Assembly: GCA_048213135.1 (NCBI GenBank)
Contig: PS015599.1
Location: 1 to 47,955, forward strand
Origin: Reclinomonas americana ATCC 50394
Lineage: Eukaryota; Jakobida; Jakobea; Jakobida
DNA: 47,955 nt
Direction of reading: 5' to 3'
The translations under genes were made by a program, and so were the position numbers. Numbering within the stretch: the first letter of the stretch is position 1; every line of letters begins with the position of its first letter. The notes under the pieces are model-generated. The model was not told the DNA's origin, did not search any database, and saw only the letters and a program-made list of their open reading frames with translations. Below, piece by piece: positions 35,122-46,273 of the stretch.

Positions 35122-37781
35122 CTATAGATCCATGTGGTGTTGTACGGAGGTTGGCCCGCGACGGCTGCCGGGCAGCGGCCGCCTGAAGCTGCCAGGTCCG
35201 CTGTTGGTGGAGGGCGCCACCGCGTCGGCACCACCCTTGCGCACCGAGTCTGGATGATCGACGAAGCGGCGCCAGAAGATGATGCAGATGAGTACCGACA
35301 CGGCCATCTGACCAGCGACACCGCCAAAGGCCCACCGCGGGCCCCACTTGTCGTACACATTGGTGACATAAATGGGGCCAATCATGCGCGCGCCGGCACC
35401 GACGGCGTTCAGGATGCCCATCCATGTGCCTTGCGGTGACGGGCCGAGCATCTTCGAGTACAGCGAGTAGATCATGACAGAGGTGGCCGGGTAGCCGAGG
35501 GCGATGAGGAAGCAGGCGCCGAGGAATTGACCGAGATTGAGTTGCGGAATGTCGGCACACCACGGATTGTCGGTGCACGGCGTGGGGATGCCGGCGAATG
35601 GCACCATCAACACAAAAGCCACCGTCATCACCACGTAGCCGGCGAGCATTAGCTGTCGCTCACCGACCCACTTGACCAGGAGCTTGACCGAGATGAACAC
35701 AAACACGGCGATGAGACCCACGGAGCCGAGGATGATGCCGCCGTACAGGTCGGCCTGCTGGCGCGACCAGCTGTACTCGTCCATGGTGAAGGGCGTAAGA
35801 ATGCTGCACGTGGAGAGTAAGTGAGTGCTGGCGGCGACGAAAAGAGAGAGGGAGAGGAGGGATGCACGAAACGTCTCAAAAATGGCAAACACAAAGATGA
35901 CGGCAAAGAAGATGATGGTGCCCATGATGACGCCGAGAATGTCGGGCCTTGAATACTGCGTCGGGTCCTTCATGTCGCGCTTGAGGTCACGCACGCTGCT
36001 CGACACGGAGCGGTGGAGGCTCGAGTGACCGAGCATCAGGCTGACGGCTTCCGAGCGCTCGTCGTCTGAGTTGTTCTGGTAGTCGCCGCCGTCCACGGTG
36101 TTGATGGTCTTGCCGCGGCCTGCGATGGGAGGAAGGGTGAGTAACGAGAGAGAGAAGGAGAAAGTGAGAAGAAGAACGCAACTCGACTGCGACACGGGCG
36201 TGATCAGCGGCGCCGCCTCGCTGGCATCATCGGCGTCGCCCACAGTGTGCTCGGTGAAGAAGAGGACGACCAGCACGAAATTGACGGTCTCGCACACCGC
36301 CGACAGGTAGCCAGGTCCGGTGAGGAAGTCGAACTCGAAAATGCTCCAGTGCCAACCCGGGTTCATGGATGAGAAGGCCGCGCCAATGGCTGCAACAAGG
36401 GTGAGGAGCGAGTGAAGAAGGGAAGGGGGAAGGGGGAGGGGAGGGAGGGGTGTAGAGAGGGAGGGAGGAGGGAGGAAGGGGGAGGGGAAGGGGAGGGAGG
36501 AAGGGCAAGTGAGCAAGAAAGAGAGAGGAAGAGGGAGGAGAGAACGAGCGTGGAGATGAGAAGGGGCTGGTATAGTAAGTGCGTGGAGGAGGAAGGAGAG
36601 AACGAGGGAAGGAGGAAGGTAATGAGTGAGTAAGAGACAAAACGATTGAGCGCGACGACCAACTGAGCGAGAAGACTACCCCTATGCTTATACGTGCATG
36701 AACGCTCATGTGCTCTTTCAAACCTGGACCAAAGATGAAGCCGAGACCCTGCGCAGCACTCATGTACGCCATGGCGCCTGTTCGCTCCTTCAACGTGGTA
36801 GCCTGCGACACATACGAGCGTGCCGGAGCCACATTGCCGGCACCAATGCCCACAATGAGACGCGAGATGAACAAGTTCCACGCATGCGAATACGGCATCG
36901 CCACAGTGAAGCAGTAGAGGAAGTTGCCGACGGCCGTAATGGCGGTGGCCACGGCCAGCGGAATCACACGCCGCGAGTGGTTGGACCAGTAGCCGAAAAT
37001 GAGACTGCCAATGAGCTGCCCGAGGCTGTAGCTGGCCACCACGTAGCCAAGGAAGGCCTTGGTGCCGCCCTCCTTGTCGAGAAAAGGCCACAGCGTCGGA
37101 AGCACCACCGAAAAGCCTGAATGCGAGTCCGCGAAAGTGAGAGACAGAGAAAGCATGTGCGTGCGTGTACATAAGAGACGAACTCACCTGTAGACGAGAG
37201 GAACGTGGTCAAGTACATGAGCCGAATGGAGCGCCATCGCAACTTTTCAGCGCGCATGGTGAACGTGTTGCGACTGATGAAATGACGGAGAAATTATCAG
37301 CAACATGCACGCACACACAAGCCACACGCACGTACACAGGCACACACACAGAGTCACACACTCGTGCGCGAAAAGACAGAGAAAGAGACATGCGCACAAG
37401 ATGAATTTCTCGCACTCTCACATGCGCACTCCTTTGCTCTGTGTGTGCGTGTGTGCGTGTGCGTGTGTGTGCGTGAGCGTCTCATACGTGCCTGAAGAGC
37501 GCGCGATCATCCTTATCTGCATCGCCATCAATGATGTTTGCAGTGTTTGCATCGTCTGAGTCATCATCATCCTCCGCAGGGACGCCTCCGCCTCCGCCTC
37601 GTCTTGCCACGTCATCCACCAGTGCGCCATCATCGCCGTCGTCGTCGTCGTCGGCGAAGCGAGCAGAGTGCTCACTGCGGCCAAAGCGATCCGAGTCGCC
37701 GTCGGCGCCTCGCCGGGAGCCCGGGCCTCCGGAGGCGGAGGAGGTGGGTATGCGCGGGGCAGAGCCGTGGCGGCCGCTCAT
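35122..37781 (-). CDS. MFSD8: MFSD8/CLN7-like lysosomal major facilitator transporter, 634 aa
   Basis: MFSD8 is a twelve-helix lysosomal membrane protein, mutated in human CLN7 disease and reported to act as a chloride channel/transporter. Six exons (37492-37781, 37188-37273, 36724-37116, 36183-36389, 35873-36119, 35122-35803) close in phase. Matches to the family are strong: LSSTGFSVVLPTLWPFLDK, GYVVASYSLGQLIGSLIFG, LIVGIGAGNVAPARSYVSQA, ETILTPFTMDEYSWSRQQA, GYPATSVMIYSLYSKMLGP and KWGPRWAFGG. The N-terminus is a long, Asp-rich, probably disordered cytosolic tail that carries no signal peptide, and the central loop is long and acidic. The first intron uses a GC donor. The start MSGRHGS was chosen over an in-frame upstream ATG at 37850. 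Confidence 0.93.
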
Positions 37782-38835
37782 GGGGAGGTCGGGAGAGGGA
37801 AGGTGGACACGCAGTGGGACTTCAATGCCGAGTGCGAGCGAAAGTTGCATTTGCGATGTCCCGTTTGCGATCGTCCTGCAGCGCTGCGGGGGTTGGGTGC
37901 GTGTGTATTGGCTGTTGTTTTGTATTGACAGACTGGCGGCTGTGTGCAGATCTGGAGCAGTACATAGTCAACGTCGAGCTCGGATGTTTTCGACTTTGTC
38001 AGGTTGACGGGTGAAGTTTGAGCAGAATAGGAGTACAACGTGCATATAGACCATCGGCTGGATCTGCGTTTCCAGGTCCGGCCTTCCTTCAAGCCACTTC
38101 GCTTTCCCGATCAGATTGCAACTGCTGATCGAGGATTCCAAGCGTTTTCCGCGACCGAGGAGATTGCTGAAGCTGTGCTGCAGGTTGCAAGATGTGCCGG
38201 ACATTTGTGCCTCTAGAGGGCTGGGCTCCACTGTTGGAAAGCGGACTGCGACGGCAGAAAAGCATCATACCGTCCGGATCGACCCGCAATCGATCGAAAT
38301 CGATATCGATGGATTTGACAACTGCAGCGTTGAAATCCGCGCTTGTTTCGGCGCCATATCGATCGTACTTTGCAGATCTCCGTAGCCGGCAAAGAACATC
38401 TGCAAGCAGTGCCTTCCGGAACGCTTTGCATTCGAATTCGAACTCGCTGCGATCGATTTGGATCTGGATTCACGGTTTCTCTTGCAGCAACATTTGTTTT
38501 ACGCAATTAACATAGAACTCGAACAGGTTCTATGCTCTGCTCACGGTGATGAAGGTCGTTCTGCAGCGCGCACAATGTTGTGGAATCCTGTTTCCACGAA
38601 AGTGCGAACAAATCGGACAACCAAAACTTCTGTCAACTTCTCCTCTGCACATGCTTCCGCATTCACACTGCAGCTCACATCCACCTGTCTACCCTCGCCC
38701 ACCTAGTCCACAAAAATCGTTACGATATGTGCGCATTGACCGTTACTTTTCGCGCGCAGTTTTTCTCAATTTCACTCATAGTTTCACTCGCGCTTCTTGT
38801 TTGTAGAACGCGCATCTCACTCCACCCTAAACAAG
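37782..38835. other. Divergent intergenic region with ORFs on both strands and CGAT motifs
   Basis: 1,054 bp between MFSD8 (-) and the EGF-like gene (+). Unlike its surroundings it has no microsatellite and lower GC content, especially 37980-38700. Frames of 60-107 codons are open on both strands in the same place (for example + 38192-38515 and - 38213-38506) with no recognisable domain. It contains CGATCG and CGATATCG words around 38288-38308. It could be regulatory DNA or a decayed element. Confidence 0.4.
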
Positions 38836-41532
38836 ATGCGCTCCCCGTCCCCTCTGCAATCCACTCCGACGCTGCTGCTGCTGCTGGCGGCGGTGCTTGC
38901 ACTCTCATGTCTCCACGTTGTGGAGGCCGGTGGTGGTGCGTGTGTGCGAAACCTCGACTGCAACTGGCACCTCGCCCAGGCCAGCGGCTTTTGCGACCAG
39001 GGCACTAACAAGTGCCGCTGCTACGCTGGCATTGATGGTGCGTGTGTGGAGAGAGTGTGTGTGCGTGTGCGTGTGTGTGAGAGACGAGATGCATCTTGCA
39101 CGAGAAGTCCGCCGAGTTTCTGTTTCGAATTCTGTGGCGACATACAGCGCATGTGGTGATGTGGCACACACAATGCCCCTGAGCATGCGTGCGTGTGTCT
39201 CTCCCCCCTCTGTGCGAATCTGTGTGTGCGTGTGCGAGAGTGTGCATGTGGAATGTGCGGTGTTGTCTTTTTTTGTTTTTGCTGTTTTGGCGCCAAGCTT
39301 TGGTTTTTTCTGCCCGTTGTCTTTCTTCTTAACCGCACATTTTGTGCAGGCCCTCAGTGCCAGTGCCGCCCTGTGGAGTCCTGCAGTGGCCACGGAACCT
39401 GCAACGCCAATGGCCTGTGCCAATGGTGATCGATCATATGTTCGCTCTGAGTTCCTGAACGTCACCTCACACTTTCTCTCTCTTTATTGTGCTCTAGCTT
39501 CCCTGGCTGGACTGGCAACGACTGCAACACGTGCTCGGTGAGAGTGTGTGCTGTCTCGTGTCACTGCTTCCTGCCTTTTGTGCGTCTCACATTCCTGCGC
39601 AGAACGGCAAGTGCGGACCGCGCTGCGACCAGACGGTGACGACAATGACGACGCTTCCTCTCGTCTACCCTTGTGTGTATGCGCTGACACTGTCATTGCC
39701 CCGCACAGTGCCCGGCACCGCTGTTCTGCTCCGACGCGACCATCCTGCAAGGCCAGAAGGACTTTTTCGCGCTGCCTCTCGATGGCGCCACCTCGCCGTC
39801 GGCCGCTCTGATCAACTCTGTCAACCCGTTCCCGCGCAACCGTGCCTACGACCAGGCGCTGCCTCTTGACGTCTTCTTCATCACCACCTTCACGCTGCCG
39901 TCGCATGTCACTGGCAGCAACCTCACTGCGGCCACACTCAACATTCGCGCCAAGCCGTACCAGAACAGCTCGACCAACGACACCATCGGTCTGCGTGTGT
40001 ACAACGGCAACACGCTGGTGGCCACGTGGGGTGCCCACTTTGGCACCGGCTTTGGCTTCTCGCTGGACATGTTTGGCACGTGGTCGAGCTTCCAGATCCC
40101 CGCCAACGGCCAGCTCTTCACGGTGCGTGTGCTCTCTCTCATACACCACACTGGTCTCGTCGCCCGCTCAGTCTCACATGAAAATGCCCGCTGGCTGTTG
40201 CAGTTGGACATCAACGCGCTGCCGACTGGACCGCAGTCGACAATGTCTCTCCTCGCCGCCATGAACACCTTCCGCAACCTGTCGGTTTGTTCTCAGTGGT
40301 TCTGCTTGCCGTGCTGTTTTGTGATCGCTCACTCACTCACTCCCGGCACAGGTGGTCGTGCAAGACGATACCGCTGTCGACTTTGCCGAGCTCAAGTACA
40401 CCATTGTTGCGTTGGCGATCGGCACGCGCGCGTGTTGAACTGTGTGATTGTGACACTCTTTCTGTGTTATGTCTGCACAGTGCGCCCAGTGCCAGACGAC
40501 GACGACGCTGCACGGCACAAAGGACAACTTTGCCTCGCCAGTGGAGAACGCGTCTCCGAGCGCCGCTCTGTCCATTCTCATCGCTGGAGCCTCCGCGGCC
40601 CCGGCCAAGCAGTTCGACGCTGCGATCACCGATGCCTTCCTGGGTGACTCCTTCCTCAACCTGCCGACCAACATTGTGTCGGCAATTCTGCACTTCAAGG
40701 CCAGGCCTCGTTGCGTGCACGATACCTGCTGTTCACGTGTTCCGACTGGATGCTGACGCCCATCATCATCCTCAGTGGGCAGCAGCATTCCGAGCAACGA
40801 CACCATTGGGTTCTACACTTTCGACAGCAACAACACCCGTGTCGCCTCGGGCGGAGTCTGCCTGGGTGGAGTTCGTACCTGCGTTTTGCTGCTGTCCACC
40901 CCCCGTTTCTCCCGATTTACCATTGCTGACACACGCCGTGTAAATACGCAGAGTGCTGCGTGCTTGCGCTCCAACTCGTGGACGTCCGGCAACTACCCCA
41001 GCGGCTACACGTTCGACTTGGATCTGAGCACCGTTGCCGCCACCTTCCCGGCGGTCAACAACCCGTACGCCACCGTCCTCGATTTTGTCAAGGCCACTCG
41101 CCGCCTCGACATTGTCGTGCAAGGTGAAGTGTGCTCCTTGCATTCAGTTGTCTTTCAGTGTCCCCCGACTCATTTTCGTGGCGACACCGCAGACGACTCG
41201 GCGGTGGACTACTTTGAGCTGGAGATCAAGGTGTGCGTGCCCGAGGTGCCGGTGCTGCCGCCGGTGTGCTCCTCCATCACCGGTTCGTTGCAGCTGCGCA
41301 ATCACACACTCTCCTTGTCGGCCGGCTAACTGATCTCCCCGCAGACTGCAACGGCCAGAACAACTCGAGTGGCTGTGTCAACGGCCAGTGCCAGTGCCTG
41401 CCCGGCATTGGCGGCAAGAACTGCGAGTGCCGCCCGGTGGAAACATGCAACGGCCACGGCACGTGCGATCTGGCCACCGGTGCCTGTATGTGCCAGCCGA
41501 ATTCGTCGGGTCTCCACTGCGAAATCTTCTGA
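38836..41532 (+). CDS. Secreted EGF-like protein with a duplicated module, 557 aa
   Basis: Twelve exons (38836-39037, 39350-39425, 39498-39537, 39603-39635, 39709-40122, 40204-40284, 40352-40405, 40481-40709, 40776-40870, 40952-41123, 41193-41282, 41345-41532) close in phase to 557 codons plus stop. It opens with a signal peptide (LLLLLAAVLALSCLHVVEA), then EGF-like Cys clusters (QCQCRPVESCSGHGTCNA, CQCFPGWTGNDCNTC), then two related modules of about 170 residues, then a second pair of EGF-like clusters ending CMCQPNSSGLHCEIF. The modules share phrases: NSSTNDTIGLRVYNG against SIPSNDTIGFYTFDS, and VVVQDDTAVDFAELK against IVVQDDSAVDYFELE. Many NxS/T sites suggest glycosylation. An extracellular or surface-matrix role is inferred; the module family is not one I recognise. 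Confidence 0.85.
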
Positions 41533-41736
41533 GCGGCGGCGTCGTAGCTAGAATAGCTGCCCTCGTTCTTTCCCTCTCCCTTTTCAATCGATCTTGGCTG
41601 CGGAGTCGATCAGTGTGTGTGCGTCCACCAAAACAAATGAATGGCGCCCGTCGGTCCTTCAGGCAACAACAACAACACTCGCAGACACTGCGTATATTTA
41701 CAAAAAAAGATCTGACAGTCGTTTTGATTAGGTCGC

Positions 41737-43571
41737 TCATCTGCCGTGGTTATCCGGTGCCGGGTCGTCGTGCTCCAGTGGAGGTGGTCCCGTGGGCAGC
41801 GGCTGGTCATCGCCTGCCGACGAGTCAGGGTCGACCAAGTAGCCGAACCGCTGCGGATGATCCAGCACATATTTCGGTGCAAAGAGGCGTTCGTTGGGTT
41901 GCGCGCGGCGTCCGTGCGACTCATTGGTGAACCAGTGGCCCTTGCGACGCATCTCGGCGAAGCGCGTGGGGTTGTTGTTTTCCGGCGTGTTGAGCTCCTT
42001 GTGTGCAAACGACGACAGCTTGACGCTCCAGCCGGCCAGCGGCGTGCACCACGAACAGTGCCACGCCGCCTCGTGGCCCTTGGCTGTACATGGTGAGATG
42101 AGCACAGATCTAGAATCTCGCAGACAGTGTTGTGCGGGGACGAAACTACCGAGCCGACCCTCTGGCAGGTGTAGACCAACACGGCGAACCTCGTTGGTGC
42201 ACCCCTCGTTGTCGTTAAGTTCCTTGACGCGGATAATGGCGGCGGCATCGGAGGTGCGTGCATGCACCCACGCAAAGCTGGCAAAGTTCCACTTGGCACG
42301 CAACCGAAGCATCTGCGCACAAACGCCGATCAGCGACGACCATCACGTGCATACAGCACGCAGAGTGAGGAACAAGCGAAATGCACCGGCGGCAGGCCCG
42401 AATGATGCTTCACAAAGCAAATGAGGCGTGGATCAGGGATCTCGTCAATGTCCGACACGCCGACCAAGTCCTCGTCTTCCACGTCGGGAATCATGCCGAG
42501 ACCACGCTTGCCAATGGCGTTGCGCTGCAGCGTCTCGTGCTCCCAGTACGTGAACTTTTGCGGCCGCTCACTGTCGTCGATAATCACGTGAATGATCTTG
42601 TTGAGGAAGCGCGTGAAGCGCTGTCGGTTCTCCAAAAAGTACAGCGGCTTCGGCTTGTCGCGCAGAGTCCACGGTGACTCGACCTGCGCTGACGGTGAAC
42701 GGGGAGGAGAAACAGAGAACGAGCAACAGCACGCATGCTGCACTCAACGAGGATAAAGTAATCGACCACCGCGTCGAGCTCATGCAGACGAATGTCGAGC
42801 AAGTCCAACTCATCGCCCATGATGAATCCGTCATAGTATCGTGCCGGTGTCAGTCGCTGCTGCGGCGACGCGTTGAAAAAGTCGGGCTTGTACGTGTCGC
42901 GGAACTCTGCACAGAAGAATCGATGACAATCGTGAAACAGCAGCAGCTGCGGCAAACACACGCCACTCTGTCTCACCGTTCCACGACATGGGCTCGCACG
43001 GAGGCGGCTGCCACACATCACCAGTCTCGTCCACATCGTCGTGGATCGCAGAGTCCACTGATGCAGCAGATGCCGTGGCCTCGGCCTCCAGCTCAGCCTC
43101 AGTTCTGCTGGCCGGCGGTGGCGGTGGCGGTGGTGGTGGTGGTGTTTCCTCAGGCCGAGTCTCGCCTCGCAGCTTGTCCTCTGCTTCGCTCTTCTCCTCC
43201 TCTGGTGGTGGTGGTGGTGGTGGTGGAGGAGGTGGAGGAGGAGGCGGCTTGGGTGATATGGTGATGCGTTTCCGACGCTGTGGTCGACCGCTGCCTGCTG
43301 GCTCCACTGTGTCGTCGTCTGCCTCTGCATCCATGTCGTCCTCTGTCACAGGTCGACTTGGTGGTGCTGGAGGAAGGGGAGCAGCAGCAGGAGGAGGAGG
43401 AGGAGACTGATGATGGTGGTGGTGATGGTGATGCAGTGAGGAGGAGACCACTGCTTGTGGAGTGGCGCGATCCACGGATGACCATCGCAGGAGGACAAGG
43501 AGGAGCAAGGCCGCTGCAAAGAGCCATGCCACGCGACGCACACTGAAGACACGTCGCATGTTCGGTAACAT
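41737..43571 (-). CDS. GT17 glycosyltransferase (MGAT3-like beta-1,4-GlcNAc transferase), 519 aa
   Basis: Family GT17 includes the Golgi enzyme that adds bisecting N-acetylglucosamine to N-glycans. Five exons (42977-43571, 42749-42906, 42387-42683, 42150-42312, 41737-42083) close in phase. The protein is type II: short cytosolic tail, membrane helix VAWLFAAALLLLVLL, then a long stem of poly-His and poly-Pro, then the catalytic domain. Signatures are GFIMGDELDLLDIRLHELD, VVDYFILVESPWTL, KPLYFLEN, GVSDIDEIPDPRL (the acidic DID motif), KWNFASFAWVH and AAWHCSWC. The acceptor sugar cannot be read from sequence. The start MLPNMRRVF is one of three in-frame ATGs (43607, 43571, 43559). Confidence 0.9.
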
Positions 43572-44125
43572 GAGAGGGAATGAAATGTGTGAGGGGACAC
43601 GCGTCAAACGAATGTCCGCTGTCTCCCCGCCTCTCCTTCGTTGTTATCGTATGTGTCGTTGCTGTTGTTGTACAAGCCACCATCATCCGCGATTTAATTA
43701 GAGCGCGAGTTGCATGCCAGCATATTAGGTACTAGACTACTTCCGCCTCTGCGCGCGCTCACTGTAACGTTCGAATTCCAACACGCGCACAACACAAAAC
43801 AACGGGCGAATGACACACGCACAGCAGCAGAGAGCGCACAGAGAGTGAGTGCGAGTAGAGGGCGAGAGTGCAGGGGCGCGCTGGTGGTGGGGCGACGAGG
43901 AAAATGGCCCACACCACCACGATCACGCGCCCACTAAAAAGGGATAACCGAACCCCCACAAAACTCAGCCCAGACGCGCTCACTCACACGCACACACCGC
44001 ATACACACTCTCGAACATCGCGCCGAACACCGACGAAATGTAACAAACAGGGAGAAAAAAGGGGAGAGTGCGTGGATGAAGAGAGAGAGAGAGAAGCGCT
44101 TGTGAGAGTGAGCACCACTGCGCAC

Positions 44126-44558
44126 CGGCGTTGGCATCACCAGAAACGTGGCAGCGGCCGGGTCGCCCAGCATGCCCGCCGGGTACATGTGCCCAGCGGC
44201 AGCCGCGCTGAGCATGTACGCCGACGAGGTGGGAGGAGCGGACATGGCCGCGGCCATGTCGTCTTGCTCGTGCTCGTGTTCGTGCGGCTGGTGGTGGTGA
44301 TGATGACGTGAGCGCTTGTGTGGTGGCGCGTCCGTGTCAATAGGCGACGGCAGTCTGTACATTCTCTGTTGCTGCTGCTGCGGTTGTTGGCCATTCTGTG
44401 CAACAAAGGGGGATTCGCCCGCAAAGTTTCAGAGTTTTTGAAACTCAGTGGTGTGATTGGGGGCGCGCGCATACACGCACCTCGCCACGCTCCCGCTTGC
44501 GGTGGGATGAGGATGACGATGCGGTGGACATGGGGTGTGATGGCTCTGCACTCAGCAT
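44126..44558 (-). CDS. Gln/His-rich hypothetical protein (3' end unresolved)
   Basis: Two exons join in phase: 44481-44558 (MLSAEPSHPMSTASSSSS onward, basic end HRKRERGE) and 44126-44395 (QQPQQQQQRMYRLPSPID, then KRSRHHHHHQPHEHEHEQ, then Ala/Met-rich sequence ending LVMPTP). The second exon ends at a gtgcgc donor; the last exon was not found. A small candidate near 43934-43966 ends in a stop. The composition (basic cluster, poly-Gln, His and Ala runs) is common in nuclear regulators, which is inference. Not recognised. Confidence 0.5.
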
Positions 44559-46103
44559 CTCTGCGAACGAGCGAGCGAGTGAGCGAGCGTGACAGAGAGT
44601 GCGAGGGAGAGGCGTGCGCGCGACACATCATGTGCACGGGCTGTACCTCAGTGAGCGCGGTGGGAGGAGACTGGAGAGTCACACACACTTGCGTCTGTGT
44701 GTGTGTGTTCGTGTGTTGTGCGACGTGAGCGCTTTGTCACAAACGCTTTTTCGATAGATTGATGATGCGTGCGCATAAAATTTCGTCGAGATCCGAGGAT
44801 GCATTATCGCCTGGATCGGGGAGTGAGGGAGAGGGCGCATACTCTTATTGAAGACGGTCAGGGGTGTGTTGCAAAACAAAGAGGAGAGAGAGAGAGAGTG
44901 GGAGAGAGTTGGGCTTGCCGAAAATGGAAGGAGGGTTCCGAACCGCACATGATTGCCCCGTCTTCGGTTTCATTATAAGTCGCGCGCTCTACGCCAGTTG
45001 TGCATGCAGTAGATCGGAAGGTCACCAGTACGGTGCTCCGAATTTGTAGCTACCTTCCCACTCACCTTTTTCGTCGAGCATTGCGAGTTGTTCTTGCCAC
45101 ATGGGGCGTCAGTGACTTGAGAAAGGAAAAATGTCAGCTCGGCTGTAGCCCCTTAAAGCCCACCAGTGCAGCGAGCGACAGCATCGTGTCGGGAAAGTGC
45201 GCGCTCTCTCTCCCATTCGTTACGCTGCCGATGTGCCAAGCGGGTCAGAGAGGGAGAAAAGAGAGAGACGGAGCACTCGATGCCGAGGCGCTCGAAAACC
45301 GTTTCCGATCTCGGCAGCTCACGACGCGCGCGCTTCTCGCCCCCTTGTCGCCCCCTTCTCCCCGCTCAGCACCTCGGGAGGTTACGAGGGAAGAGTGCAC
45401 CCGCCACCCGACACAACGTGCACACTCAATGCAGCTGAGAGAGCTCCCCACACTTTCCGGTGCTCTGTCATGAAAGTGGGACGGGGTTGTTCGCCGAGCT
45501 CGATTGATTGCTCTTGGCGAGGTGTGTGCATGGGAAGCGGAAGAGTCGGAGCTGAGAGATGGGTGTTGCTCTCCCTCCGCTCTTCCCACCCGCCGCGTGG
45601 CAAAACATGAAAGTAAAGAAGTGAGAAGAGGAGAGTAAAGTCGCCAAGAATCTTTTTCCATTTTTTTACTCGGCCGCAACACTGCAGCGACAAACCGCCA
45701 CCGATAGCAACAGTGGCAAGTGGTGACCAAACAGTCCGAGACGGAACAGCGGTACAAAAATTGGTACAACACGCAAGAAGGGAAGGAGGGGGATGCAAAA
45801 AATATGCCGTGGGGAAGGAGAAAACACTACTTAGGGAGAGAGAGGATAATAAGGGAGAAGGGGGGAGATGAGCGCCAACAAAAGCGCACAACTCGTGAAA
45901 CACTTGCAATAGACTATGGTACGCCAAAGGAAGGATAAGCAACACACACACACAAACAGGGGAGAACTCGTTTTCAAAACTGCAGCCCAATGCTGCAACC
46001 AGCTCCACACACACCACACCAGACTCCTCCATACCACACACACACACACTCCTTCTCCTCCACCACCCCCACAGAGAGACCGACTGCCGGAGGGGACAAA
46101 ACT
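44559..46103. other. Intergenic region without a supported gene
   Basis: About 1.5 kb between the His/Gln-rich gene (-) and the FCP1-like gene (+). It probably holds the promoter and 5' untranslated region of the latter. There are short GA and CA runs and open frames on both strands, but no domain or splice structure I can defend. A tRNA-like stretch near 44930-45015 was examined and rejected. Confidence 0.4.
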
Positions 46104-46271
46104 NNNNNNNNNNNNNNNNNNNNNNNNNNNNNNNNNNNNNNNNNNNNNNNNNNNNNNNNNNNNNNNNNNNNNNNNNNNNNNNNNNNNNNNNNNNNNNNNN
46201 NNNNNNNNNNNNNNNNNNNNNNNNNNNNNNNNNNNNNNNNNNNNNNNNNNNNNNNNNNNNNNNNNNNNNNN
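46104..46271. other. 168-N assembly gap beside a CAG repeat
   Basis: The gap abuts a CAG/CAA tract in the first visible exon of the FCP1-like gene, so the missing DNA is probably more glutamine repeat plus the gene's start. Confidence 0.9.
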
Positions 46272-46273
46272 AG

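Noticed and set aside
42831-43410. Plus-strand Gly-rich frame opposite the GT17 stem
   Set aside because: Poly-Gly here is the antisense of the poly-Pro stem codons; no splice or start support.
44930-45015. A tRNA-like stretch on the minus strand with tagagcgcgcgacttataat and ggttcggaacc, resembling tRNA-Ile(UAU)
   Set aside because: The D-loop is too short, the T-arm does not have the normal 5-7-5 layout and no matching acceptor stem pairs across the ends.
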